Positions 31,975-40,500 of a DNA stretch of 64,000 nt are shown one piece after another (position 1 is the first letter of the stretch; every line of letters begins with the position of its first letter). Made by a program: the position numbers and the translations under genes. The notes below the pieces were generated by a model that saw only the letters and a list, made by a program, of their open reading frames with translations, was not told the DNA's origin and searched no databases. The DNA lies in the IMG/VR virus record IMGVR_UViG_3300005526_000008, positions 1 through 64,000 of that record. One strand, written 5' to 3'. The stretch comes from a virus.

Positions 31975-32409
31975 TCAGCCTCCCAACCGGGTCAGGAGTT
32001 CGCGCGCCATTGCCGGCAATTCGGTGACGGTCTGGGTCATCATGTGGCGACCGCCCTGGTGGTAATGGTGCCCGCCGCTGTCGGCTCCGACGAAGCCATA
32101 CTCGATGCGCCGGGCGTAGACGGTCGGGTTGATGATGGTGACGACGTCGCCGGCCTTGATCCTCTCGACCTCCTTGGCGGCCTTGGCCTTGTCGACCCCC
32201 TGGGAATTCCTGATCGCCTCGGCGCTGGCCTTCGGTGTCGCGTCGCCCTTCTTGATGACGCTCCAGTTGGCGCGCAGGAAGCCGGTGCGCACCGGGGTCA
32301 GTTCCTTGACCCGGTTGACCGCCTCGAACGCCAGCACCTGGACGAACATGTCGGCGCGGGCACCCATCTTGGTGGCCCAGGCGGAAACGTCGGTGGAGAA
32401 ATCGGCCAT
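31975..32409 (-). CDS. HK97 gp10-like neck protein
   Basis: This 144-aa protein begins MADFSTDVSAWATKMGAR. It shows the family signature: a helical N-terminal half, V-R-T-G-F-L-R-A-N-W, then V-Y-A-R-R-I-E-Y-G near residue 97, H-H-Y-H-Q-G-G and an A-R-E-L end. The HK97 gp10 family lies between the connector and the tail terminator, where it helps complete the head-tail neck. ATG at 32409 shares one base with the preceding stop, and its 3' end is adjacent to the tail terminator gene. Confidence 0.85.
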   Translation of the reverse strand: MADFSTDVSAWATKMGARADMFVQVLAFEAVNRVKELTPVRTGFLRANWSVIKKGDATPKASAEAIRNSQGVDKAKAAKEVERIKAGDVVTIINPTVYARRIEYGFVGADSGGHHYHQGGRHMMTQTVTELPAMARELLTRLGG

Positions 32410-33122
32410 CACCTGGCCTGTATCTGAAAGGAGAAGTTGACCCCGTTCAGGCTCTGCACGCCGACCGACATGATCGAGCGGATGTCGCCGCCGGCGAAGA
32501 TGAGCTGGTCGTTGATCTTGGGCTGAGGTGCGGGCACTCCTTTGCCCGCGATCATGACGCCGATGCTGTCGAGCTCGACCCATCCCATCGCCCACATCTT
32601 GGTGCGCGAGAGCTGGTAGCCGTAGACCGCCAGGTCGGCGGCGTAGTTGGTGCGGATGACGCGCTTGCCGATCAGGCTGGCCGGGGCGGTGGTGCCGGAG
32701 ACCGCGACCACCGGGAAGCCGTTGTCGCGCGACAGCGTGTCGGTGAAGGTGACGGTGGGGGTGCCGAACACCGGGTTGCCGGCGATGTCGGTGAGCGGGA
32801 TACCGTCGCCGTCGGTCATCACCGTGGGCGGCATCGCCATGACGGTGAGCAGGGAACTGTTGACCATCAGCTTGTCGCCGGGGACGAGGCGGCCGGTGAC
32901 GGTGGTGCCGGAGATGGCGATGAATGCCTGGCCGCCGGTGACCGATCCGGCGATGACCATGAGATCTGAAAGGGATAGGTCGGGCGGGTTGCGGTAGGGT
33001 TCGGGGCCGGCGAGTTCCGAGACCGCGCGCAGGATGATTTCCTCGCCGCGGCTCTGCATGCGGCCGGCGACGCGGTCCTGGACGTATTGCGCGCGGGAGT
33101 AGCATTTGAGTGTGCTGCTCAT
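32409..33122 (-). CDS. Hypothetical head-tail connector protein (237 aa)
   Basis: The product begins MSSTLKCYSRAQYVQDRV with a helix, then a long beta-rich central region containing T-V-T-G-R-L-V-P-G-D-K-L and V-V-A-V-S-G-T-T, with few charged residues. There is no recognised domain. It sits between the connector-like gene and the gp10-like gene, so a neck or connector role is likely from position. Both ends overlap neighbours by 1 to 4 bases. Confidence 0.6.
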   Translation of the reverse strand: MSSTLKCYSRAQYVQDRVAGRMQSRGEEIILRAVSELAGPEPYRNPPDLSLSDLMVIAGSVTGGQAFIAISGTTVTGRLVPGDKLMVNSSLLTVMAMPPTVMTDGDGIPLTDIAGNPVFGTPTVTFTDTLSRDNGFPVVAVSGTTAPASLIGKRVIRTNYAADLAVYGYQLSRTKMWAMGWVELDSIGVMIAGKGVPAPQPKINDQLIFAGGDIRSIMSVGVQSLNGVNFSFQIQAR

Positions 33123-33733
33123 GGCGTCACCGAGATGTAGGCTTCGAGCAGGGTGCGTGCGCCGGGCGGGATGGCGCCGACCCCGGTCGGGTAGAACTGG
33201 CCGGTGAAGATGCCGGCGGTTTGTTCCATGGCGAGGTTCGGGTCGGCCGCCTGGGCGGTGTGCATGGCCGAAGCGGTCAGCCGCATCGCCTCGTAGATCG
33301 CGGTTGGCAGGCCGTCGCCGACCTGCCAGGCGGAGCTGAACGGGTCGGGCGGCACGCCGACCGGGTATCCGGCAACGTAGCGCACCTCGATGTTGGGCAC
33401 GGTGCTGCGGGGGAGCCGGCCGTAGCCCATGAAGCTGAGCTTGCGCGGCACCTGGTGGTCGATCCGCCAGCCGGGCTGTCGCATCCCGGCCGGCAGGATC
33501 TTGCCGATGCCGTCGATCTCGACCGAGGAGATCGACACCACCGGGCTGTTCTGGAGCATGACGTAGTCGGTGTAGTTGGTCTGGTAGAGTTCGTGGTAGC
33601 TGGCCTGTTCGAGATCGCGCGCGAGGTAGTCGCGGAAGGCGCCGGTCACCGCGTCAGCGATGATCTGCGACCGCTCGAGATCCTCGATGCAGAGATAGGC
33701 CGCGACATCCTCGGCTGAGATCCAACTGGCCAT
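33119..33733 (-). CDS. Head-tail connector (adaptor) protein, gp6-like
   Basis: The 204-aa protein opens with MASWISAEDVAAYLCI, then a helix A-V-T-G-A-F-R-D-Y-L-A-R, then V-S-S-V-E-I-D-G and I-E-V-R-Y-V-A-G-Y. This matches the connector/adaptor pattern (helical ends with a central beta hairpin) seen in phage HK97 gp6-type and related proteins. It lies downstream of the capsid protein and overlaps the next gene by 4 bases (ATGA). Confidence 0.75.
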   Translation of the reverse strand: MASWISAEDVAAYLCIEDLERSQIIADAVTGAFRDYLARDLEQASYHELYQTNYTDYVMLQNSPVVSISSVEIDGIGKILPAGMRQPGWRIDHQVPRKLSFMGYGRLPRSTVPNIEVRYVAGYPVGVPPDPFSSAWQVGDGLPTAIYEAMRLTASAMHTAQAADPNLAMEQTAGIFTGQFYPTGVGAIPPGARTLLEAYISVTP

Positions 33734-33736
33734 CAG

Positions 33737-34012
33737 TTACTGGGAAGAACCCCCTCTTGCGTGGTTGCCGGGGGTGTCCGCATGGCCGGCGCGGCCGTGC
33801 CGTGCTGACGCGGGTTCGGCCTTGGCCTTGGCTGCCTTGGGTTCGCCGCCGGGGCCTTCGACCGCGACCGCACCACGGGCGGCCATTTCCGCGGCGAGGT
33901 TCGGCGTCAGCATCTCGACGGTCAGGATGCCGGTTTCGGGGTCGCAGATGTGCTCGACGCCGTCGATCGAGATCGAGCCGATGCCGGGTTGCAGCTTGTA
34001 GTACTGGGCCAT
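33737..34012 (-). CDS. Small protein between capsid and connector genes (91 aa)
   Basis: ATG at 34012 follows AAAAGGAGAG six bases upstream. The short protein starts with M-A-Q-Y-Y-K-L-Q-P-G, has a beta-hairpin-like core (S-I-S-I-D-G-V-E-H-I-C-D), an E-A-M-A-A-R-G helix, and a basic disordered tail (R-H-G-R-A-G-H-A-D). Small proteins in this position are often capsid-associated (decoration or adaptor) proteins. It is preceded by a hairpin in the gap after the capsid gene. Confidence 0.6.
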   Translation of the reverse strand: MAQYYKLQPGIGSISIDGVEHICDPETGILTVEMLTPNLAAEMAARGAVAVEGPGGEPKAAKAKAEPASARHGRAGHADTPGNHARGGSSQ

Positions 34013-34028
34013 CACGTTCTCTCCTTTT

Positions 34029-34070
34029 GGGTTGACGGGACTGGGGGAGGCTGTCCCGTCCCATCAACCC
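34029..34070 (-). other. Intergenic hairpin after the capsid gene
   Basis: An imperfect stem between GGGTTGACGGGAC (34029-34041) and GTCCCGTC...TCAACCC (34053-34070) has a three-base bulge. It lacks a U-run on the minus strand, and a ribosome-binding site follows. It may stabilise the abundant capsid mRNA or partly attenuate transcription. It is not a strong terminator. Confidence 0.45.
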
Positions 34071-34097
34071 TAATCGCACCGGGGGGGTTGCGGGGAA

Positions 34098-35609
34098 CTA
34101 ACCCGGGGCGATGTTCGTGATGAAGCCAAGCGATGGCGGGAAGTAATGCTGTAGGACCTCGTCACTATAGCAACCGTATTCATACTTCCGCGTGCGTAAC
34201 GGCCACTCAATCTGATAGTAATCTTTGCGTGTTCGCACCTGATATACATTGGTTACGTCGTTCAGGGCGTACGGCAACTCGGAAGTGGTGAACATTATAT
34301 TGCCGGGCGGCATGTCTGGGTGCAGTTTTATTGGAATTTCCTGCGCCTGCCCCATGCCGAACGGGTTGAGGTAGCCGCGCACAGACGAACCGCCGCGAAC
34401 CTGGTTCTGCGCGGTAGCAATGGTAAATCGAGACAGAGGAACAGAGCCAGATGGCGCAGTAAGTACTTTCCTGCGAAAGTAATTTTGTTCTTGCGACGAC
34501 ACCCACATCTCATCTGGACTTAGCTTATAGTTGTCCCAGAACGACTGTAGTGCTGCATCTACTTCAACTATACCTCCAGACCCGTCCGGAGTTAGTGGCG
34601 TGCCGATGCCGTCGGTGCCGGTTGGCATCGCGGCCCAGTAGGCGCCCGAGCCGGCCTTGGCCGCGATCGCGGCGAAGCCGTCGAACACCAGGCTGTTGAC
34701 GCTGTTGTCGCCCGAAACCGAGGCGAAGGTCTGGGTGCCGGCGCCGGGCATCGGGCCAGGGAACAGCAGCGAGTTGATGGCGGTGATGGCGACCAGATAC
34801 TGGGTGCCCGCCGAGCCCACGTACCACGCATAACCGAACGCACCGACCACCGGCGCCACGCGGGCCGAGATCTGTGCAGTCGCTGTCGTCGTGGCCACCG
34901 TGCCCAGCGTCGAGGGCGCCGCGGCGCCGCCGCCATAGGTGTCGACCGTGCCGTCCGCGTTGGTGCGCGAGATGACCCCGGGCACGCCGGTGGTCATGTT
35001 CGCCAGTCGCTTGCCTTCCATCGTCAGCGCCACGCAGCCGACCTGCACCGTGATGCCGGTGCCGATGGTCCCGCCGGTGGTAATATTAGTGACCGATGGA
35101 GTGGGCGTTGTGCCCAGCCCGGTGATGCCGTTGCCGCCGAGGAGAATGCGCTCCTCTTGAATCATCAAAGCGCGCAATAGCGACTGCACAGCAGTAGACT
35201 TCAAGTCCTGAAAGCCTTCCGAGGACATGTCAGCCTCGAACGACACGTAGTTATCAAGACCAATGCCACGATACGCTGCGAAGTATTCTTTGACCGTCTG
35301 GTCCATCACGCCACCACGATTGCCCTGACCGAGGCCAGCGGACACATTAGTGGTGTTTATAGCTGTAATTGCTCTCCAATTCGCCTGGATCCCGCGTCCA
35401 CCACTTACCCGCGGGATCTTATTGCGGAGCGGCGTGAGGACGGGATAGAGCAGCTTGGCCGGTGCCTCGAGGTCGTAGACCTGCAGGCCCGTGGTCGCGG
35501 TGCTCGGTTGGACAAAGAACTTGGTCAGCGGCGAAGCGCCAAGCTGCGGCGTGTTTGCGGCCATGACTTCACGTACCGCCCGCACGCTCTCGGACACGGA
35601 TCCTGACAT
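34098..35609 (-). CDS. Major capsid protein (HK97 fold)
   Basis: The 503-aa product shows the capsid pattern: N-terminal helix (S-V-S-E-S-V-R-A-V-R-E-V-M), then I-P-R-V-S-G-G-R-G and the E-loop-like N-V-S-A-G-L-G-Q-G-N-R-G-G near residues 88-100, and A-L-M-I-Q-E-E-R-I-L-L-G-G-N near residues 145-160, a recognised element. The C-terminal region has Q-N-Y-F-R-R-K-V and F-G-M-G-Q-A-Q-E-I-P-I-K. The segment between about 155 and 345 looks like an inserted domain (G-Y-A-W-Y-V-G-S-A-G-T-Q-Y). Base composition differs between these parts. Next to a structured leader and a terminator, so it is probably transcribed from its own promoter. Confidence 0.88.
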   Translation of the reverse strand: MSGSVSESVRAVREVMAANTPQLGASPLTKFFVQPSTATTGLQVYDLEAPAKLLYPVLTPLRNKIPRVSGGRGIQANWRAITAINTTNVSAGLGQGNRGGVMDQTVKEYFAAYRGIGLDNYVSFEADMSSEGFQDLKSTAVQSLLRALMIQEERILLGGNGITGLGTTPTPSVTNITTGGTIGTGITVQVGCVALTMEGKRLANMTTGVPGVISRTNADGTVDTYGGGAAAPSTLGTVATTTATAQISARVAPVVGAFGYAWYVGSAGTQYLVAITAINSLLFPGPMPGAGTQTFASVSGDNSVNSLVFDGFAAIAAKAGSGAYWAAMPTGTDGIGTPLTPDGSGGIVEVDAALQSFWDNYKLSPDEMWVSSQEQNYFRRKVLTAPSGSVPLSRFTIATAQNQVRGGSSVRGYLNPFGMGQAQEIPIKLHPDMPPGNIMFTTSELPYALNDVTNVYQVRTRKDYYQIEWPLRTRKYEYGCYSDEVLQHYFPPSLGFITNIAPG

Positions 35610-35833
35610 ATGAGGGGTCTCTCACCACCGCGCCCGCAGTTGCGGTGTTCAACGGGAAGACCGGCGCCACCCGGCGCGGTCGAGCAGATCGCCCCTCTCG
35701 GCGAGGGATCCGCGAAAGCATCGTTCCTGCCGCGTGCCCGGACGCGGCCTCTCGGGCAGCCGGTGCTCAATCCGGCATAGCGAGCGCTACCTGGAACAAA
35801 GCTTTTTCAGATCGGGACTCTCATTTCAAGCCC
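35610..35833 (-). promoter_or_regulatory. Structured 5' leader of the capsid gene
   Basis: About 220 bases without a gene lie between the terminator and the capsid start. The strand read by the capsid gene contains a perfect hairpin (arms 35729-35735 and 35742-35748, loop of 6) within a longer weak stem, plus another short one near 35692-35706. I see no convincing -35/-10 pair; TTGAAA near 35830 lacks a good -10. The most likely content is a promoter with a long structured leader controlling the capsid gene. Confidence 0.4.
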
Positions 35834-35865
35834 AAAAAAAGGCCGTGCCCCCAGAGCACGGCCTT
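35834..35865 (-). terminator. Strong intrinsic terminator before the capsid gene
   Basis: On the minus strand a 10-bp stem (arms 35839-35848 and 35856-35865) with a 7-base loop is followed by a run of seven T. It lies about 70 bases downstream of the 534-aa gene and ends that transcription block. Confidence 0.9.
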
Positions 35866-35937
35866 GAAGTTGTTAGGAAGGAAACGTCCCGAGCCTGCTA
35901 TGCACCCAAAACGCTTCCCGGGGACAAGAATAAACTG

Positions 35938-37542
35938 TTACGGCACCAACGGCACCCCGCCGCCCTGGTGCACCCGGCCGATCAGGAACTTCGCGGCGCT
36001 GCCGCCCTCCGGATCCGCGTTCTGCAACTGCTCCAACTTCTCCATGTCGTTCTCTTGCGTGTGCGTTCCCGGCACGCTGTCCTCGGCCTTGCTCACCGGC
36101 ACCGCCTTCTGCATCCCCGGCGAACGCACCGACTGGCTGGCGATCTGGTCGTACCGCGTCTTCAACAGGCTGAGCGCGTCACCCTTCTCGTTGAGCGCCT
36201 TGCTCAGTTGCGGCACCGCCTTGCGCAACTCGCCCAGTTCCTCCAACGCCTCGGCCATCGTCATCTGGCCCATGCCCGGGATCTGGATCTCGGCCTCGCC
36301 CTGCAGGATCTTCTGCAACGGCTGGTCGAGGATCGGCTCGCCGCGCTGCAGGCCCACATTGCGCGGATCGCCGCCCTGGCCGCCGGCCATGTCCGGCTGC
36401 TGCGGTTGCTGCCCGCCACCCATCGCCTGCTGCAGCGATCCCGAGATCACCACGATGATGCTGGCCAACCGGGTGATGGTGTCGATCGGGTTCTGCGGCG
36501 TGTCGTCGGAGATGTCAGCCGGGCCGCCGGCACCGCCCGGCCCGCCTTGCGCCGCCATGGCGCCCTGACCCTGCGCACCCTGTTCGTCGCCGCCGTCATC
36601 GGGTTCGTCGCCCTCGTCGTCGCCGCTGTCATTCTGGTCACTGCTCTGGCCGCGCTGGGCACCGAAGGGCGAGCCGCCGCCGTTGGCCTTCTTCTTCGGC
36701 GGGAACTCCTTCTCCAACGGCTCGAACACCAGCGGATATTGCTCCGCGACTTCCTCCGGGATCGAATCCGGATCGCTCCCCAGCAAGGCGTCGGCGATGC
36801 CGCGCGCGTCCTCGATCATGCTCGAGCCCAGCCCGGCGATCTCGGTCATCAGGTCCAGCGGGTCGGTGAGATACGCCGCCAGATCTTCGGGGAGATCAGT
36901 CTTCAGCAGCATCTCATCGCCGAACTGGCTTTCGATCTTGATCAACTCGCCGGCCTGCTCCGCCCGCTCCATGTCCTCCTCGTCGTCGGGGATCCGGGCG
37001 GTGTCGTTGGCGAGTTGCTTGAGCAGCACGATGCCATGGCCCATGAAGCGGTCGAGAGCGGCGGCCGTCGAGGCCACGACGGGCTCGTTGTCGTCGGCAT
37101 AGATCGGCGTGCCGGCCTTAATCGCCTGGACGCTCACTTCCATCTTCATCAGCGCGTTGGCGAACGCCGAGACGTGGTTCAGTCCCTTGGCCAACGGCTC
37201 CGGGTCCGGCCCATACTCGGCCTCGAGTTGTTCCCCAAGCGCGTTGCCGAACTCGGTGAAGCTCTTGGTCAGCAGGTCGTTGGTGTCCGGCGATGCCGAC
37301 GCGACTATTCCGGCGACACTGTCGTAAAGCGTGTCGACGAGCCCTGAAACATCTTTACGCATGGTGCGCTCCTTTCTGTGCGGCGGTGTTACCCAGGAAG
37401 TGTCGAGCAGCGGGACTGGCCGTTTGCGGCGCTGGCGTGGCCGCAAATCGGTGTTCGTCAGCCCTCCGAAAGCGTTGGTGCCCTGGGTGAAACCACCTCC
37501 GCCGCCTCCCGTCGAAGTCCCTCCGCCACCTGCCCCGCTCAT
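35938..37542 (-). CDS. Scaffold-like head protein (534 aa), possible dual start
   Basis: The product is acidic, helical and low in aromatic residues. The central portion has Glu/Asp-rich helices (D-D-E-E-D-M-E-R-A-E-Q-A-G-E-L). A Pro/Gly/Gln/Asp linker occupies residues about 280-340, and the C-terminus has a coiled-coil-like E-L-R-K-A-V-P-Q-L-S-K-A-L. It lies just upstream of the capsid gene, which fits a scaffolding protein. ATG at 37542 overlaps the preceding stop (ATGA) and adds a Gly-rich 60-residue leader. ATG at 37362 has AAAGGAG six bases upstream and would give 474 aa. Either or both may be used. Scaffold role inferred, not proven. Confidence 0.65.
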   Translation of the reverse strand: MSGAGGGGTSTGGGGGGFTQGTNAFGGLTNTDLRPRQRRKRPVPLLDTSWVTPPHRKERTMRKDVSGLVDTLYDSVAGIVASASPDTNDLLTKSFTEFGNALGEQLEAEYGPDPEPLAKGLNHVSAFANALMKMEVSVQAIKAGTPIYADDNEPVVASTAAALDRFMGHGIVLLKQLANDTARIPDDEEDMERAEQAGELIKIESQFGDEMLLKTDLPEDLAAYLTDPLDLMTEIAGLGSSMIEDARGIADALLGSDPDSIPEEVAEQYPLVFEPLEKEFPPKKKANGGGSPFGAQRGQSSDQNDSGDDEGDEPDDGGDEQGAQGQGAMAAQGGPGGAGGPADISDDTPQNPIDTITRLASIIVVISGSLQQAMGGGQQPQQPDMAGGQGGDPRNVGLQRGEPILDQPLQKILQGEAEIQIPGMGQMTMAEALEELGELRKAVPQLSKALNEKGDALSLLKTRYDQIASQSVRSPGMQKAVPVSKAEDSVPGTHTQENDMEKLEQLQNADPEGGSAAKFLIGRVHQGGGVPLVP

Positions 37543-40500
37543 GCGGGGGCGCCCTTGTGGCGGAAATGCTTGATCGCGTGCTCCGGCACGTGTTCGCCGT
37601 AGCGACTCAGATGCCGGTAGAGAATTCCCACGCCTTCATCGGTGAGCGCCCCGACCAGCGCCGATCCCAGGATCGTCCCGGCGGGTCCCAGGAACGACCC
37701 GGCCGTCCCACCCAGCGCCCGCCCGGCTGCCCCGGCGATCACCCGTCCGACCGCAGGCCCGGCATATTCGTTGAAGGCGATCTGCGCTCCGCCGCCGGCG
37801 AGGTTGCGCACGATGCCCTCGGCTGCCGGCGCCTCGTGGTGCGGGCTGCGGTCGCCCATCGCGTGGCCCAGCGCCTGGCCGCCCTTCAGGCCACCGATCG
37901 AGCCGGCGAAGCCGCCCATCGTCTGCAGCCCGAACTTGGTGGCGTTCGAAACCATGCCGCCCGCCGGCATCATGTGCGAAGCGAGGTTGCCGACCACGTC
38001 CCACCCCGCCTGGCTCAGCCCGTAGGTGCCGACCTGCCCGAGCATGTGCGATGCGCCGAAATCGGCGCCGCCAAACCTCCCGCCATGGCCGGCAGGCGCC
38101 TGGGTTGGCGCCATCCCGGGGCTTTCCGGCGGCCGCCGCATGGCGAAGTCACCAACCGATTGCGGCCCGGGCGAGTCCGGGGTGGGCATGTGCTGCCGCG
38201 CCCCGCTGATCGCGCCCACCTGTGGCGGGGCGTTGTGGCCCGCAGCACGGAACTGACCGATATGGCCGCGCGGATGGCGCTGCTCGTCGAACCGGTCGGC
38301 CATGCCGAAGAGCTTGTAGAGATCGCCCAGCGGCGCCGCCTTGCCGAGCGTGTTGAGCCGGAAGAACACCTGCTCACGCACATGCTGCATGCCGGCGACG
38401 TGCTGCTCGTTGTCGTCGGCGCTGTTGTTCCGGGCGACGGCGCCCTCGCGGCCCTTCTGGTAGAGGGTATCGAGCAAATCGGTGAACGCACCCTGATCGT
38501 CGAGGCCCTTGCGCTGGCGCGCCTCGGTGATCTTGTCGTTGTTCAGCATCTCGGTCTTGAAGCTCTCGATCGACTTCTGGTTCTCCAATCCGCTCGCGCT
38601 CACCGTGGGCACCGAGGTTCGCTTGGTGATGTTCAGATAGCCGTCCTGCAACGCCTTGTTCAGGCTGCTCTTCTGGTTCTGGTCGAGGCCAGCGAGGTTG
38701 GCGACGAACGACAGCGCCCGATGCATCTGGGTGTATTCTTCGGGGTTCAACGGCATGGCGCCGGCCATCTTGAGCTGCCGCAGCAGGGCTCCGCCGACCG
38801 CCGCGGGATCGTGCGGGATATCGTGCCAGACCTTCTGATTGCCGAAGATGCCGCGGTTTCTCTTGTCGAAATCGCTGCCCAGCAGCAGTTGCTTGCGGGT
38901 GTCCCGGTCGAAGAGTTCGGTCCGGCCGCCCTCGAACAGATCACGCAGCGAGGCGTAGAACCGGTCGTGCTTGTCGCTTGAGAAGTGCTGGTTGCCGATA
39001 TGCTGCAATCCGTTGATGTGCTTCTCGACGAACCACTTGCGGACCGACTCCTCTTCCTTCTTGCCCTGCGGCTCGCCCATCTTGCGTTGGGCATAGGTGA
39101 AGCTGGTCGGGCCAACTTCGTTGATGTGACCCGCCGCAATCCCGTCCGCGATCGCCTTGTCGACCTCCGCGCCGTTGTTCACCTGAGCCTTGTTCGGCCG
39201 GTTGCCGCCATGGCCCCCACCACCCTGCTGGTCCCCGCCACGCAAGAAGTTACTGACGCTGTTGACCTCGGAGCCGTATCCGATGTTCTGGTACTCGCCT
39301 TCCTTGTTCTTGACGTGGATGGCATGCAGGAACTTTTCCTTGCCATCCTTGTCCTTGAACTTGACGCCGAAGACCGCCTCGTCCGGCCGTTTCAGGCCGC
39401 CCGGCAGCTCGAAATGCGCCTGGACATTACGCCACCGCCACTTCTTCGGGTTGAGCTCGACCTTCTTCTTGCCCGGCCCGGCCTGCAAATCGATGATGCC
39501 TATCGCGGCCATCGGCCCGACCACGCCGACCACGTATTTCCAGTTCTGCCGCAGCCACTTGCCGGCATCGCTGTTCCAGAAATCGGCCGCCCCCTTGGCC
39601 ATCTTCTTAATCGTATCGAAAGCCTTCTTCGGGTCGCGGTGGGCGTGGACGCCGTCGTATAACTGCTTCATCTGGCCTTTGAGTTGACCCCGATAGGCCG
39701 CGGTGAGTTCGTTGTAGTCGGCCCAGCCCTGCGCCATCTTGTCGGAGAATTCCGGCGTTTTGCGCTTGATCCACTCCGCGAAGACGTTGTTCGCCGGGAT
39801 CCGCGCCTGGATCGCGGCCTCCTCGGCCAGGGCCAGTTCCTCGAGATGCTGCTTGGCCGCGATGACGTGCCGTTCCAACCCCTGGTTGAAAGCCTTGTTC
39901 GCTTCGTCGGCGATCCCCGCCTTGATCTCGTCGTAGCCCGCGGCCGTGCCGACCCCAGGCAGACGCGGCTCAAAGAAGCCCGTTATCGCCGGCTTGCCCT
40001 TTCTTGCCTTGCGCGTCTTGATAAACGGGTTGCGGATGAGCCGCTGTTCTTCCTGGGTCAGGTCCTCCTTCTCGGACGCCCGCGCCACCTCGGCGGCATC
40101 CTCGAGTTGCGGAATTTCGTCCTTGATCTGGGTGATGCGGGAGTCGACCTCATGCTCCCATCGCGGGATCCGCTCCTGCAGTTCCGCGACGATGCCTTCC
40201 TTGGTCTTGGCTTCCAGCTTGTGGCCGATGCTGGTTGCGACCGCCCGCAACTGCTCGACCGACGGTGACGGCTTGGTCAGCAGGACGTGGTTCCAATCCG
40301 CCCGCACCGAACCGAGTTTGGCGATAAGCTGGCCTTGCTCGTGCTTGAGGCCGATGGCGGCGGTCCCATGCTCTTTGACCTGCGCTCTGCGGCCGGCATA
40401 GACCGCCTCGATCTCGTCGCGCGCCCGCTGGCGCATTTCTAAAGCGCCGTTCCAGATCCTGCGTTGGTCGACGGTGAGCGGGTCGTGATGTATGGCCTCG

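Noticed and set aside
35780-35833. sigma70 promoter near TTGAAA upstream of the capsid gene
   Set aside because: No acceptable -10 hexamer lies 16-18 bases downstream; only a general regulatory leader is reported.
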